The notes beneath the pieces are model-generated. The model was not told the DNA's origin. It saw only the letters and a list, made by a program, of their open reading frames with translations, and did not search any database. A program made the position numbers and the translations under genes. A DNA stretch of 64,000 nt, taken from Chrysoperla carnea (Eukaryota; Arthropoda; Insecta; Neuroptera; Chrysopidae). How positions within the stretch are numbered: position 1 is the stretch's first letter; the number at the start of each line of letters is the position of its first letter. The stretch covers positions 43,559,935 through 43,623,934 of the forward strand of contig NC_058338.1 of the NCBI RefSeq assembly GCF_905475395.1. The letters run 5' to 3'. Below, in pieces: positions 49,303 to 62,626 of the stretch.

Positions 49303-49702
49303 AGGCTTAATTATTTGAGTCCAGTTCTAAACAATAAATCACTGCACTGATTCCTTTTGTTTATAAGTCTTACTGACCCTTGTAAAGTCGGAATCTCTGC
49401 CAGTATAAAGTCGGATTTGTCTCATCAATGATCAGTTAATGATAATACACAATTTATGTCCGTTAATTTCGAAACAGACTGATGAGTGAAAACGCGCTAC
49501 AACAAAAGCTTACATGAAAGTATTACATAATAATTGATAGGTTTTATTTTTTCCGACTTCAATCACCACGTTGTTGTTTTAGAATAAACAAGAATTACAT
49601 AATAAAATTTTAACACATACTTACATATAACTAAAAAACAAAAAACAAAAATAACTTTGTTATTTTTAAAGATGTTATAACATAAGTTTAAAAAAATTAA
49701 TA

Positions 49703-50110
49703 TGTAAATATAATAACACCCACATATTTTAAATTAGTCAGTTAGTCAGTCAGTCGGTCTACCAGTCAGTAGTATTATGTTTTCTAATAAATTATCAATA
49801 AAATTTTAAATAAATTCAGATTCAAGTTGAGAGAGAGTTTAGTTAGTGTAGCATATACGGACGCATTTGTTGGGGAAAAAATTCGAGTTCGTTTTAAAAA
49901 AAAATTTTCGGAGACAGAATCGTAAACTCGTACTTGAAACATATCTAAGAACTCTCTCCATAAAATCACCTTTCAAACGAAACAGAAAAAATTAAAAGCG
50001 GTTCATTCGTTTAGGCACTACGATGCCACAGACAGACAGACAGGCAGACACACACACACAAAGCGGACAAACTTATAACACCCCTATTTTGTTTCGGGGG
50101 TTAAAAATGA
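49703..50110. mobile_element. Non-LTR element tail with CAGACAGACAG and GGGGGTTAAAA
   Basis: A (GTCA)n-like run lies at 49738-49770. The sequence ends with GCGGTTCATTCGTTTAGGCA, CTACGATGCCACAGACAGAC, then TTATAACACCCCTATTTTGT and CGGGGGTTAAAA, an order seen in dispersed insect retroelement tails. The left boundary is uncertain. Confidence 0.5.
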
Positions 50111-50867
50111 AAATTTGGAAAAATTGATGGCCTTTAATTTTACAATGGCATTTTCAAAACTGAACTTTTCCCGCCCCAACCCTGTATTTCATAGGAAAAT
50201 CTTTTTAATAATTCAAAATAAAGACTTTAGAGTGACGGAATCAGATTATTTAAGGGTTTAGGTAATCATATAAATTTAATTTTTAAGGATTGGCTTTATA
50301 TTTGAAAGTGGTATTTTTTTTTTGGTGCCTCTAAATATTGTTAACAAACATGTTAACAACTTGAAAATGTTGAACGAAAAAATGAAATTTTCCAGTTGCC
50401 CAAAAGAAAATTCATTGAAAGAAAATGTGGCTAGATTTTTTCGCCTGGAAAACTGTCGATCGTTATTAAGCAGTGTCTTGCAGTGAATCTGCAAAGAAAT
50501 CAAATCTTAAATTTTTTCCGACGGGTGCGCCCTTATTTGCTCTACTAGTTTGAGTTTGAGTTGTTTGTACACACATCCATAAAAACACATTAAATATGTG
50601 TTATAATACAATATTGTCTTGCCAAAAATTTTAATTGAGTATGTATATGTGTGTTTTTAAAACACAGAATCGAAAATGAAAATTGTTTGTATTAAATATT
50701 TAAAGATTTATAATTCCGAAAAGTAGTTTTTGTATGGATTGTGGTTGAAAATAGTTATATATGTGTGTGAGATAAAGATTAAGTGTTTAATATTGCATAC
50801 TAGACATCCTCGATACAAAAAAGTTTCGCATCAATTTGAGCATTTATTACTCGTTCATTTTCTAGAC

Positions 50868-50945
50868 AACAAGTTCAAATTGGTGAAATATGGAAATAAT
50901 GGTCGTAAAAATACGTGTGATAGCTCGTTGGATTCGGAATGACGT
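50868..50945 (+). mobile_element. SINE body fragment without its tRNA part
   Basis: AACAAGTTCAAATTGGTGAA, ATATGGAAATAATGGTCGTA and TTGGATTCGGAATGACG match the body of the SINE at 45299-45444 closely. The similarity stops where the tRNA-like half would begin. The open frame at 50730-50942 runs through it and is not a gene. Confidence 0.7.
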
Positions 50946-53460
50946 TTAGAAATTGCAAATTGAACTAAAAATTGCAAAAGTTTCATTCTTTGACTATCTG
51001 AAGTCCGGGCGCACGATAATACTTTACCATACATATTTAGAGATTTAGCGAAAGCACTTACCTAAAACAAAAGAAAAAATATGATTAGTTTATAATTATG
51101 AAAAAAAAAATTTTTTAGTCAATTAACTAAATAAATTAAGAACCATTGAATTAAAGAAAGCTTTTTAGAATGAGTGGAAATATTTTAAACAGATTCATCA
51201 AAACCCGTCAAATTAATTACGTTACATTCAATGTAATGAATGATTTTCGATAAGATTAAATACCGAATAATATCTCGTAATTTTTTTTCAACAGTAGAAA
51301 TGCGAGCCCATTTTTTATGTTCGCTTTAGTTTTGTAGAATTCAATTGGAACTTAGCTTAGTTCCAGGTATAATTTTTAGTTTTAGGAATAATCTTTAAGA
51401 ATTTAGTGTCGAAGTACGAAGTCGTATATTTTCATTATTTTCTAAAAGGTACGATATGACAGCTGTACATCATATTATATCTTTAAGAAATGAGATAAAA
51501 GATATGAATTTGTATCTTTATCCACAGCATGGTCAAACATCGAATACTGATAATGCTAAATTATTGACATAATCCAACTACGCAGTTTGGTGAAAAACTA
51601 TATAAAAGGATTATAATCCTTTCTTCAATCATCTCGCAAGAATTCTTTCTCGGAAATCACGAACTGTAATTTAACTCGTATATGCTCTTCAGGAAAAGCA
51701 CTCGCATGCTCACATGATATCGATTACAACTGATTTCGTCCATCTAATTTAGTTTAAATTTTGTCATCAATGGTTTTTTGAATTTACTTTTTCCATTTCT
51801 TAAATGTAATAATGTTTATAAATTTCGAAGTATTTAATTTAATGATACGTCTTATAGGTAAAGTATAGGCTACGCACTAGCCTAATATATAGTTTTAGGA
51901 TGTATTGTATTCAATTACTGACTGTGATATTAAATTATTTTGAACTTGAACTAAAAAATATATTATAATTCAATAATCTAAGATTAAGTAACAATTATTC
52001 ATATTTTCAAATATATACAAGAAATATATATACAGTGTAGAATGTTATGTTTAACAATTCATAAATGATATATGGGTCAACCGCAGGTATCCACAAACAA
52101 ACTAAAAAATGTAAAACCAAACCGACTTAACGAAATAAATTAAAAATACGCGTGGTGGTGTTAGAAGCCCTGCCAATTTTTGTAGTTTATATGTAGATAG
52201 CATCAATTTTGGTGCTTTTATCTGATTTTTTATTTGTAGGAACACGTAAACACTCAAATAAAAGACATTTTTGTGTTGCAATAGGGGATAATCTTAATGT
52301 CGAATTGGCCATATTTCCCAAAGAAAAAAATGTAAAACTAGACTTAATACCATGACAAAATTTGAAAGTGAAATTAAAATTAATTAAAAAACAAAGAAGT
52401 TATAAGCAATCAAAGATTTTCTATCTCCTTTTAGCAAAACAAAGTTTTATGTGTAATCTCTTAGACGATACCCACAAATGACGTCTCTAGTAGGTATCTT
52501 TCTCTTTCGTTTTATTAGGAATTTTAAATATCTGGCATACTAATTAAGATTTTTTTAAACCAACTTCACTTTTCTGCACGTTCAGTGAAAATTCTTCACC
52601 TGAAGTGATAAAAAAAATTTAGTCTGATCTCCTATTTTAAAAATACAAAGCGAGAAAAATAAGAAATGTACTTCAGACGGAACTGCATATTAACTCTATA
52701 CTCTGTTCTGAAACTTGTGTTAAATTTTCAATTCTGAGCCTACGTTTAATTTTTACAAATGCTTCGAGGCAGAAAGGGCGTGTTTAGTTGTATCTGTTTG
52801 TACCTTTGGAACTACGAGCCAAATAAGCTATCTTAGTGTCCAAGTCATTAAAGTTTTAATAGTTTTTGGGAGCAACGTTTTAAAGTTATTAAAGACAGAA
52901 ATAAAATGACTAATATTAAATATTTCGTAAGTTGTAATTGATATTAAAAACTATGCCTATAAAATATTTAATGATTTTAATCTACAATGGAATGTAATAA
53001 CACTTCATGTTAAAAAGATGTCACAAATTATAATATAATGTTAAAAAAAATTTATAAATATTTATTAATTTTCAAGGCGCTCCTTTCAGGATCAAGGTGA
53101 TATTAATAAATAAATGAATATTTTACTTGTTTATTCATAGGAAAAACACCATATAATTTATCTCTTAAGGCAGTTTAAATGTGCGAGAAAGAACTTCATG
53201 AAAGTAAAATGAGATAATTCGAAAGAGTTGAAATAAAAGAAGTTAAATCGAGAAATTAATCTCGAGTATTTACGAAATAATTCAAATATTTCAATATTTA
53301 GTAACGTCAAGGTGTTTTTTAGAGATTTTAATGGAGAGATAATTTTATACCATGATTTCGTTTATGTGGCCAAACAGAACCATTATTTTAATACAAATTT
53401 CAACAATTTACAAGCGGATAGCTTTGGCGAGACAAATTCATTATAAAATAGCAAACCAAA
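50946..53460. other. Gene-free AT-rich region
   Basis: No exon, RNA gene or element with defined ends is supported. The frame at 53352-53603 (+) spans the hairpin that follows and is not convincing as a protein. Confidence 0.4.
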
Positions 53461-53466
53461 CTAAAC

Positions 53467-53513
53467 ACAAAACTGTCTGCTGCCAAATCGGTGTTGGCAG
53501 CAGACAGTTTTGT
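53467..53513. repeat. Perfect 20-bp hairpin with 7-nt loop
   Basis: ACAAAACTGTCTGCTGCCAA (53467-53486) and its exact reverse complement (53494-53513) enclose the loop ATCGGTG. Part of the stem (TGTCTGCTG) is repeated just after it. It is shorter than a usual animal microRNA precursor. Confidence 0.85.
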
Positions 53514-54089
53514 CTGCTGAAGTCAAACAAAAAAGTGTTGCCTACTCAAAGATGTATACATCTAAAGAAACATCCTGTATATCTAGGCTCAGGGCAGTTA
53601 TAAAAAAGCCGATTTATTGCTATATGCCTAAAAATTGTAGTTTCGAATTAAAAAAAATAAATGAATTTAAAACATAGTATGCGAGTTTGTTAAAGTTAAT
53701 ATAAAAATTTGATTACAGCTCCCAAGTCCTACGGAAGCAGTGGAATTCGAGTGCAAAATTTACTAAGGCTCTTCACACGATTGAAATTTAGATTTCAAAC
53801 CAGTTCGAAAATAGTTTGCACCCAGCAAGTTTCTGTGGTTATTTCCATTTATTTCAATTTGATTGGCAAATTGATAGTAAGAAAACAGGTTGAATTCTTG
53901 GAAAGAGTCTAAGTTTAACTGTTTATTATATAAAAGAAACGTGCTCATCGTAAGACTTGATTACGATCATGGCCAGTCGTGCATTGTAAGTGGTTCGAAA
54001 AGGATCGTACGGTTTTTGTATATTTTAAACGTATGTTTACATGACATTTGGCAACCATGTATATCAATATAAAATGTCATTATAAGGTA

Positions 54090-54896
54090 TACAGGGTGGA
54101 ACATTTTAATCTATATGTCTAATAGTTCGTTTTGTAGGGGCATCGTGTTACGACATCAGATTGGACCTAGCACTCCGAGCTGCTTTAACAATTAATTTAT
54201 ATCCTAAAAAGTAATAGATAGAACAACAATTTAAATTAGAAAGTTGATTTTCATAAAAAAAACTAACATTTTCATTTAAAACTTTTTTTCGAAAATCGTT
54301 AGCTTTTGTAGTAAATGACTTCAAAATCTGTTATTATTACATTTAATCAAAAGAAAACACACTAGCTACAGAAAAAATTTTTTAGCCAAAAGTTGTCTAA
54401 GATAATACTGGACCATTGCCTGTGCTCATGACTTTGACCTCAAATTCTAGTTTCAAGATCATTTGGCCTTGATCTTCAAATGCTAATGAAAATTTACCTG
54501 GGCTTAAAAGTTATTAACACAGAAAAATTATTTTTCTGGGTTTTATTGTTCTTGATAGCTTTTGTTTTAAAAATTTTTTCAAATTTGCTTAAGCTTATTT
54601 TCTTTTTATTATATGCAATAATGACATATCTCCTCTGAAAGCTAATGTTTTTTAAAAATGTTTATACAAAACTTGTTAGCTTTTTTATGAGGATCAAATT
54701 TCTAATTTAAAGTGTTATTCTATCTCCTGCTTTTTAGAATTTAAATTGATTATTAAAGCAACCCACAGAACTAGGTCCAATCTGATGTCAGTACATGTTA
54801 TCCTCCATCACACTCTGTAAATTTTGTTTTAGTTATTTTTTGATGGGTTAACTACAAATCGTTTAGTCATAATATATTAAAATGGGCCACCCTGCA
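54090..54896. mobile_element. Foldback element, CAGGGTGGACCATTT family, copy 2 (both ends)
   Basis: It starts CAGGGTGGAACATTTTAAT at 54092 and ends ATTAAAATGGGCCACCCTG at 54894, with arms of roughly 250 bp pairing along GACATCAGATTGGACCTAG, GCTTTAA and TTTAAATTAGAAA. The left flank is TA; the right is CA, so the target-site duplication is not intact. No open frame of note. Confidence 0.85.
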
Positions 54897-55677
54897 TGTC
54901 TATTGTCTCTCTTTTTATTTTGATGGTATACCCTGCCGAATTTTTGATAGTCGATCACGTTTTTGTTAAGCAGTAAATGTTGTAATATATTGACAAATGT
55001 GGAAAGTGTGTAGCTTGACATTGCTGATTTGAATTTTAAAAAGATATTTGAAAATTAAAACTATGTAATATGTAAATTTTAACATTATATTATTATATTA
55101 AAAATAGACTCTTGTATTTAAATATATGAATTACAATTAATTAGTACTAGTTTGTTAATAGGGTGTTCGCGCATTTTGTTCCGTTAAAATTACCGATGCC
55201 CTTGTTTTATCTTTATGTAAATATTAAATACCGATATATGATAGTTCATAATTAAAAATTACATTTGTATCAAATCTTTTTTGGTCTAAAATTCACTGAT
55301 ACTTGCACTTTTATAGTTGCCCTTTCTGTGAACAAAATTTTTAATAAACAAAAATTTATCTACTTTTAAATAAAATTTTATTAAACTAGCCACTATTTCA
55401 CACAATCCGAATTCCAATGCGCTTTAGAGCACTCTGAAACATTCTAAAAATTCTATATTCTAAACCTTTTGTAAGATTATATGGATTTATAACAATCAAG
55501 AAGCAATCTAAGGCCTTCTGTGGCATTCGTAAAAATTCAACCAATCTCAGCTTCGTACGAGCTTAATTCTCATATGCTTCATCGATTTTGTATGATCTTT
55601 GTTTTCTCTCATTTGCCTTTGACACCGATAAATCCTAAATCAACCCTGAAATTACAAACTTAAATGTCATTCATGAA
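54897..55677. other. Gene-free AT-rich stretch
   Basis: Nothing beyond AT-rich sequence and short homopolymer runs was seen. Confidence 0.4.
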
Positions 55678-55730
55678 CAGAGCCGGATTTAGTTTAAGAG
55701 ATGCTCTAGGCACACTAGGAAATATTGCCT
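55678..55730 (+). mobile_element. Left end of a second hAT (ZMYM-like) element
   Basis: CAGAGCCGGATTTAG is identical to the inverted right end of the element at 38320-39026. It is followed by GATGCTCTAGGCACACTAGG, which has the AGGCAC stretch usual near these ends. The preceding octamer is TTCATGAA. I did not find the matching right end, so the length is unknown. Confidence 0.55.
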
Positions 55731-57514
55731 TATTTGTCTTAAAGTATTAAAATTTTTTGTTTAAAATAGGGAAAAAACATGATAATTTTTTTTAAATATC
55801 GCCAAAATTACTTTGCATAAAATTTTTTTTAGTCCAAAGTAGGAATAATGTATTGTGTGGTTTTGTAGATAACTATTTTGCTTTGACTGCACATCCATTT
55901 TTAACATTAAAATTTTGGTGGAAGCGGCGGGAAAAGTATAAAATCATTATATGCACAACGACATATAAACATTACACCGTTAATTTACATCTAGGATCCA
56001 ACGTATCGAACATTGCACGTTAAATAAAAGCTTGTTATAAAGAAGAAAATTTTGTTTGATGCAAACTTTAAAAAACTTTCACATGCAAATGAATAGATTG
56101 AAACCATAGGCAACCCATAGCCAACTTTACCCAAAAATTTATGATTTATTCAATCCAAGAAATTATGAGTCAGACATCAATTTCAATATTAAGTTTGTAT
56201 TTCTTAGCTTAAAAGTATTTGATGACTCATATTTGCATGTATCGATAAATTTTGTAACCAAAATTTGCTACTATAAAACCATATTTGAATTTATATATAA
56301 ATACAATTTAATTTACTTCAACAAACTAAAACGGAAAAATGAATTTCGACATAGTACGTGACTAAATACCAAAAACAAGAATTATGTGTATGGTACTAGC
56401 GCCTGGCGTTAAATTAATTCTTATTTTGAATTTGATATTTAGTTACGTAAGCTATCAAAAATTTATTTATTTATTTGTTTTTCAGACTGTTTAAAAATAA
56501 AACTGGTTATTAAAAACAGCAATAATAAAAATTGATATTTAATTAAAATGTGTCGATCAAACCTTGTGAAAATGATTAGGTACATGTGGACAAGTTTAGA
56601 GCAAAATGTTGAGTTGAGTGTTGAGTAATGACAAATAACAAATCATTATCTTTGCTTTTTTAGTTTACATAAACAATAGTTTGCGATATTAGTGGGAAAA
56701 CAGCATTAATAACGTACGCGAGCGAAATTAAAATTCCCAACTCGTGCTGCGAGAGAACCTGAGGGGACTACAATATTTGAAATGAAAGATCCATATATCG
56801 CAACTAAAACTGTAAATAATTTTTATTTTGCGAAAAAAAGACAAGAAAATTACCTAGTTTGATTCCATTGCTACCCCTCCCCCTTTCGCAACTTTGAACT
56901 TAGCCCACACATCTTGACCGGGCATCCCTCTCGATTGGGACGCATGGTTTATGGGCGCTCCCTAATTTAAAGTTTGTTAAACAATGTCATCAAGGAAAAC
57001 TTGATTGAAAAATGAATTGATTCATTTTCATAATAAAATGGAAATATTTTCGTAGAATAAATAAATAAGATGAAAGATATTTTTATGTGTTTATTAGTAT
57101 TATAAATTAATTTTCATAAAATTTATTATTACGTAAATAATAAATAATTTTTCTGATTTTAAATAAATGGTAAATATTATGATTGTAGTCAAGGCTATAA
57201 TATTGTTTTTATAGGAAACGTAGTTTTATAAAAATAATAATTTTCATTAAATAACTAACACATTATTTTATTATTACATACATATCTATTTATCCATCCA
57301 TCCATCGCATCGTAATAATATAAATGTGTTATCAACAAGAAAATAATGAGACCTATTATAACATACGTGAGATAATTTTAGTACGTGATGTCATCAATTG
57401 GACTGAGTTGAGCTGACTGTTGAGACTACAAACCTACTTTTAGTAATCACCACTAACTACTATCTATCTACAATGTATTTTAATTAATTGTACACACCAA
57501 AAATTATAAAACAC
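55731..57514. other. Gene-free stretch
   Basis: It may include the inside of the hAT element beginning at 55678. GC-richer islands at about 56700-56760 and 56870-56960 look like inserted DNA but have no paired ends. A short (CCAT)n run lies at 57294-57305. Confidence 0.4.
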
Positions 57515-58099
57515 ACAAGTGAAAACAAACAATTGACTAAGTTAATTGTGGAAATACTCTGAAATACTGTATTCGAAGTGTTTCATTTCAGTGCTTGCAC
57601 TATTTTTAATAAATTAGAAAAATTTTAAAAACACAATTGGGTTTTCGAAAATTTTCGATTGTATTTTCTAGAAATTTTGTTCTAATTTGCACCCTCACGG
57701 GTAAACAGTGATGTATACGAAAAAATGTTTCAAACAAAAGTTGTTTATTTTTTTATAAGGGACATTTTTTACATTTAAACTTTTGTTTTATCTCTAACGG
57801 TTTACAAAATGGTTCCTACAGACCCAAGACCCAATTTACCTTTCTTGTTCATTTACGAAATCGTACTCAATTTTTACGTCCTGAGCACGCTATAAAAATT
57901 TCAGCGTGATAGATCTTTTTGTTTTTGAATTACGACAGACGCACAGGGGAGTATTTATACCAAATTTCCGGAAAAAAGTCAGAAAACTCAACTCTTTTGT
58001 TTTGAAATGAAAGCATTGAAGCCTCAATATTTCTAAGCGTTACAAACTTGGGACTAAAACTTGTATACTTTGATATATATTTCATATTTATAGGGTATA
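57515..58099 (-). repeat. ATACCATGTATA family copy, inverted, nearly full
   Basis: It begins ACAAGTGAAAACAAACAATT and GACTAAGTTAATTG, passes through CACGGGTAAACAGTGATGTA, TTTTTATAAGGGACATTTTT and GACCCAAGACCCAATTTACC, and ends AAGCGTTACAAACTTGGGAC followed by a decayed ATACC end at about 58095. Confidence 0.8.
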
Positions 58100-58177
58100 A
58101 CAAGTGAGATTGACAATATTAGTTCCTTACCAATTTAGTTTGTTAAAATTAATTTATTCATACTTAGACCATAAAGC

Positions 58178-58617
58178 TACTAAGCGGGACAGAAATTCAG
58201 CGTATAGTTTTAACTATAGCTTTAGTGAACTTACTTTACACGAGCTCTAATTATAGTCAACTATACACTAAATTTTATATAGTATAATTATTTCTATCTA
58301 TTCGCTCCGTGCGTGAGTTTTAAAGGAGGCGTTTCCATGGTAACGATACACTACTTTAATTATAGAATTGTATGGATTGCATTTATGACTTACTACGAAA
58401 ATTTAATATTATTGTCTCAAAAAATTTAAATAAATAATTATGATAATTTACATTTAAAAAATAATATTTATGCAATTTGAATTCTTATTTTCATAATTTT
58501 TAGTGCATTAAGTTTAAAGTTTAATTTATTTATTAGTGTTTTTCAATAATTTTGATTTGACATTTTTCAAACGCCAAAATTTTTCACTGGAAGCGCTCGC
58601 ATCGATTTTACTGTCCC
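58178..58617. mobile_element. Possible MITE with GGGACAG ends
   Basis: TAAGCGGGACAGAAATT at the left and, inverted, TAGTAGGGACAGTAAAATC at the right bound about 440 bp. The match is short. Target-site duplication is unclear. Confidence 0.4.
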
Positions 58618-58694
58618 TACTATGACTACGCACACAACGAATATAGGTACTATGGTCGAACCTTTAACTCAATTTAGAAGCTGTGGAGGTAAGA

Positions 58695-58975
58695 AGCAAA
58701 TCCTTAAATATCACAAAAAAAATAAATTTCTAAATAAATTTCCATTTTCGCCCCAATTTCCTAGATCAATTTTTTGTATTATATAAATTTTTATTTATAT
58801 AATAAAAAAAATTACTTGGTATTTCAACTACCAAGTAGTCATCATCAGTATGAATAAGCTAATCGTAATTACCTTTATTGTGTATGTTACTCGTTGCTAA
58901 TTTGGTGGATAACTGCAGTAAAAAAAATTGACTGAGGAAATTGGGACAAAAGAAATTTATTTCGAAATATCCTAA
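58695..58975. repeat. Foldback element with central hairpin
   Basis: The left arm, with AATAAATTTC, CATTTTCGCCCCAATTTCCT and CAATTTTTT, is the inverse of the right arm at about 58921-58972. In the middle ACTTGGTA and TACCAAGT form a small hairpin (about 58813-58838). Confidence 0.65.
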
Positions 58976-59463
58976 AGTTCTCATTCATTATTCTTGAAAA
59001 TATTTATATTGAATTTCTATATAAAAAGGGTGTGGAGGTGCAGGACTGTAAGCACGTAAAAAATTGGTTTTTACCGTTTAAACAATATATATATTAAGCA
59101 CAGATTATAAGTTTATATTACATAAAGTATTAAGTAAAAAGCTGTTATTTTGACATTACAAACAGACACTTTAATTTTATTTATTTGTATAGATTTCTCA
59201 AATAAAGAAAGTGAATATTTTTAAAGACACTTTGGCGGTGCTTAGAGCATACAAAATTAATCAAATACAAATTAATAAAATAAAAATTGATTTCACCTTG
59301 TCATGATATGTTTTTCATACAAATAACCTTGTCGAATGTCTTAAAGACAACTTTTTTAAGATTATTTTAATTGCAATTCTATAATTACAATCCACCAAAA
59401 TTTATCTTTAATTAATTAAATGCAATCAAGTAAGTGATATTTGATTGTTTAAATACTTGACAT

Positions 59464-60104
59464 ATAGGGTGGACCATTTTAATCAATTATTTGATTGGTT
59501 AACTCGTTTTGTAGTTAACCAATGCAAAAATAACTTAAACAAAAGTTACAGTGTTTGATGGGAGACAACATTTTCTGACATCAGACTGGACCTACTTCTC
59601 CGGGTTGTTTTAATGGTCAATTTAGAGCCTAAATGGTAAAAGATAGAATAACACTTTAAATTAGAAAGTTGGTCCTCATTAAAAAGCTAACATTTTTCAT
59701 TTTAATCAATTTTTTCGGAAATCGTCAGCTTTCAGAGGAAATGCGATATAAAAATATGCCATTATGGAAAAATGCTTTAGCCAAAAGATATCAAGGGAAA
59801 TAGAGGACATTCACCTGTGTCCATGACCTGCATCCTGCATCCTGACCTACAATTATCGATAAACGCTTTTTCTTACGAAAGTTAAATGTTATATTTTTTA
59901 TAAGGGTAAAGTTTCTAATTTAAATTAATATTCTTTCTCTTACCATTTAGGCCCTAAATGGACTATTAAAGCAACCCGGAGGGTGGGGGTTTCCTCAGGC
60001 TGTTTTTTTGTTTAAGTTATATTTTGATTAATTAATTATAAAAGTAGCTATTAGCCATATCAGTTGAAAATGGTCCACCCATGTATAGATTAAAATGGTC
60101 CACC
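59464..60104. mobile_element. Foldback element, CAGGGTGGACCATTT family, copy 3
   Basis: It starts AGGGTGGACCATTTTAATC at 59466 with arms pairing along GACATCAGACTGGACCTA, TTTAGAGCCTAAATGG and AAATTAGAAA. The right side has two successive ends, AAAATGGTCCACCC (to about 60080) and TTAAAATGGTCCACC (to 60104). Confidence 0.8.
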
Positions 60105-60920
60105 ATGACTTGAATTTATCGATTACTACTTTAAGTTTAGGGTAACATTCTTGTAACTTTGCCATTTGTCGTTCAATTTTGATTAGTTAAATATGGTGAG
60201 AATATACATTGTCGAGAATCAAGTAAACTCCAATCTGTTTAAAGCGACTTTTTTTATCTTTTTTCAAGTCCTATAATCTGGAAAGTTCGATCCAGACTAT
60301 ACAAGCGGCGAAAAGAGTCAGTCATCACAATATAGTTTATTGTAGTTTGCCTATTGTATCATTAAATTTAATGTGGCCATTTTTTCTCCATCTAAATTAA
60401 CTAAGTAATTTGCGAGAACAATTTAATCAGCTGCTACCCTGCCAATTATTAACTTAAGGGATAAAAAACATTTTATGCAATTATTTACATCAAATATAAG
60501 ACTTCCTACTAAATTCACAAACAAATACTAAGAAGCACATTGTTCTTAAATTTCAATAAAAAATAAATAAACAAAATGTACACTTGTAGTTACTTTTTGA
60601 TAATGCTGTTATCGAACAGGTATAACCGGAAGAGTGATATGAGTCGATATGACTAGCAGACAATAAACTTCACTATACTAGTAGTATAATGAACTTATAT
60701 ACATTATAGGTATACACATATATTAACGAGACGATAATGTTTCAGATATACATCAGAATAATATTCCTAGAAATATATTATAATAAAGATCATGTCAAGT
60801 TTACTTCCGTCGCGAGATCAAGCACCTTCAGAAACAATGCTCAAAAACAGCCGAAGGTATAATAACTAATTTAGTTGTTTACATATCCTGTTCCTGATTG
60901 TTTTTGTTTTGCCGTTTTTT
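60105..60920. other. Gene-free AT-rich stretch
   Basis: No exon or repeat with clear ends was seen. Confidence 0.4.
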
Positions 60921-61160
60921 ATACCATGTATATATGTAATATATATCGAGGTATACTAAGTTTAGTCCCAAGTTTGTAACGCTTAAAAATATGTAGCATC
61001 AATAGCATCAAGAATCAAAAAAATTTTTTACAGGTGTTCATAAAATCACTTAATTAAGCCATTTCCGGTTGTCTGTCTGTCAACACGATAGCTCAAAAAC
61101 GAAAAGAGATATCAAGCTGAAATTTTTATAGCGTGCTTATAGGCCGTAAAAAGTGAGTAA
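60921..61160 (+). repeat. ATACCATGTATA family copy, left half
   Basis: ATACCATGTATATATG start, GAGGTATACTAAGTTTAGTC, GTAACGCTTAAAAATATG, GGTTGTCTGTCTGTC and AACGAAAAGAGATATCAAGC, breaking off at CCGTAAAAAGTGAG. Confidence 0.8.
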
Positions 61161-61369
61161 GATTTTTTTTCACACGTACAGTATAATTTCAATTAAATTG
61201 ATACGTTTAACGCTTTTCCGTAATCATATATTGACATTGTACTTAGGCACTAAAATAATCATTTTTCATATCTCTACTACCTATATCCCAAAATTTTTTA
61301 AAATGTGATCATATGGCATATCGCTAATAACGGAATCCGTAAATTTATTCTTACTATGTTAGGGGGTTG

Positions 61370-61640
61370 CCAAACTTTTGCAACTGATTTATCCTGGCAA
61401 TATATTATTTTTTGAAAAAAACAGATTAAAAGTTACAAGTTCCAGTAAAAATTATCCGGTTTCCTTCAAGTTTGTACCCCAAAAAGCATAAAAAAAAACT
61501 AGAGTTGTCATACTTTATTGACCAATTGACCTGGCAACCTTTATTATTTCTTGAAAAGGTAGATTGAAAGCTATATCCCAATTGCCCAGCTATTGCAAAT
61601 TTCTGACCCTTCCTTCATTTTTGCAACCGATCTAGTAGAG
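61370..61640. repeat. Diverged ~137-bp tandem repeat
   Basis: CCTGGCAA(T/C), ATTATTT(T/C)TTGAAAA and AGATT(A/G)AAAG(T/C)T recur with an offset of 137 bp (from 61393 and from 61530), and TTTTGCAACYGAT occurs before both 61393 and 61633. Old duplication, origin unknown. Confidence 0.55.
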
Positions 61641-62560
61641 TGGCCATAGCTCATTGTTTTTACGGGTTACATTGCCACTTTATTACAAAGTTAAAGCCGG
61701 CTACCGATGAAGCAAATGATTTTGTCCGCTTTCGGACCAAAAGTACTACTACTAAGTTGCTTAATTTTAAAATCAATTTTTATACCTTAACTCTAAACGC
61801 GAAAAGTTATTTTGCTAAATTTGGCTAGGTTTACTTTGTCTTAAAGGATCAAAAAGTTACATGAAAAGGTAAAAATTAAGTTTATCATTAATGCCTTTTC
61901 GTAGAACGAGTGTTTTTTTAGATTTCAAACTCACTGTATTTGCACGTCTACGGAAAAATTGAAAGTGTAGAATTTATATTACTTTTTCAACACTATTATA
62001 TAGCTTGTTTTTCTTTTTTGCGAAACGAAAAGCAAAAATGACTATGATAAGACATATATAATATACTTCACTAATATTACCGTCAGGAGAATGAACACAT
62101 GTTTATTTTTTTATAATCCTTTTCTAATATCCTCTGTTCACAGCTTTTTAAATAATTAATTTATGTCACGTAAAATTTATAGTGTTCTTCTTCTTTGGCA
62201 AAGATAAAATAGCTATGCGCTCTTAGACTATAATAACAAAATTATAAATATCTAATATTTGTTAAAAATTACACGATAAAAACTAAATAAACATGTTAAA
62301 TTGGTCACTACGTGTGCCAATAACCAACAACAGCTGGTTTAATGTTTGTTATACATCTAAATTGTTTATAGGTAGGTTTACAATTTTAGAGGGGTTCAAA
62401 TAGCATGCTCTAATGAACAAAGAACAAATGACTTTTACCATTTAAAATTGAAATAAATTGTATATAGCCATCCGCAAATTTTGACTGGCAACATAAAGAG
62501 AAAAAGAGAATAAACGTGTCCGCACGAAATGATTTTTTATAATACTTAATTAGGTCTTGA
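61641..62560. other. Gene-free AT-rich stretch
   Basis: The frame at 61640-61828 (+) has no recognisable domain. No repeat with clear ends was seen. Confidence 0.4.
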
Positions 62561-62626
62561 CATGGTCTAGTGATTAGTTTACCTAACTACTAATCACCAA
62601 ATTTTATGATGTTAGACCAGGTGTTT
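62561..62626. repeat. Imperfect hairpin TGGTCTAG...TTAGACCA
   Basis: GTGATTAGT and ACTAATCAC form a perfect 9-bp stem inside a weaker outer pairing of TGGTCTA and TTAGACCA. The left half looks like a tRNA A-box (TGGTCTAGTGATTAG), but no B-box follows at the right distance. Confidence 0.5.

Noticed and set aside
53467..53513. MicroRNA precursor
   Set aside because: The hairpin is only 47 nt with a perfect stem, unlike typical animal precursors; kept as an unexplained hairpin.
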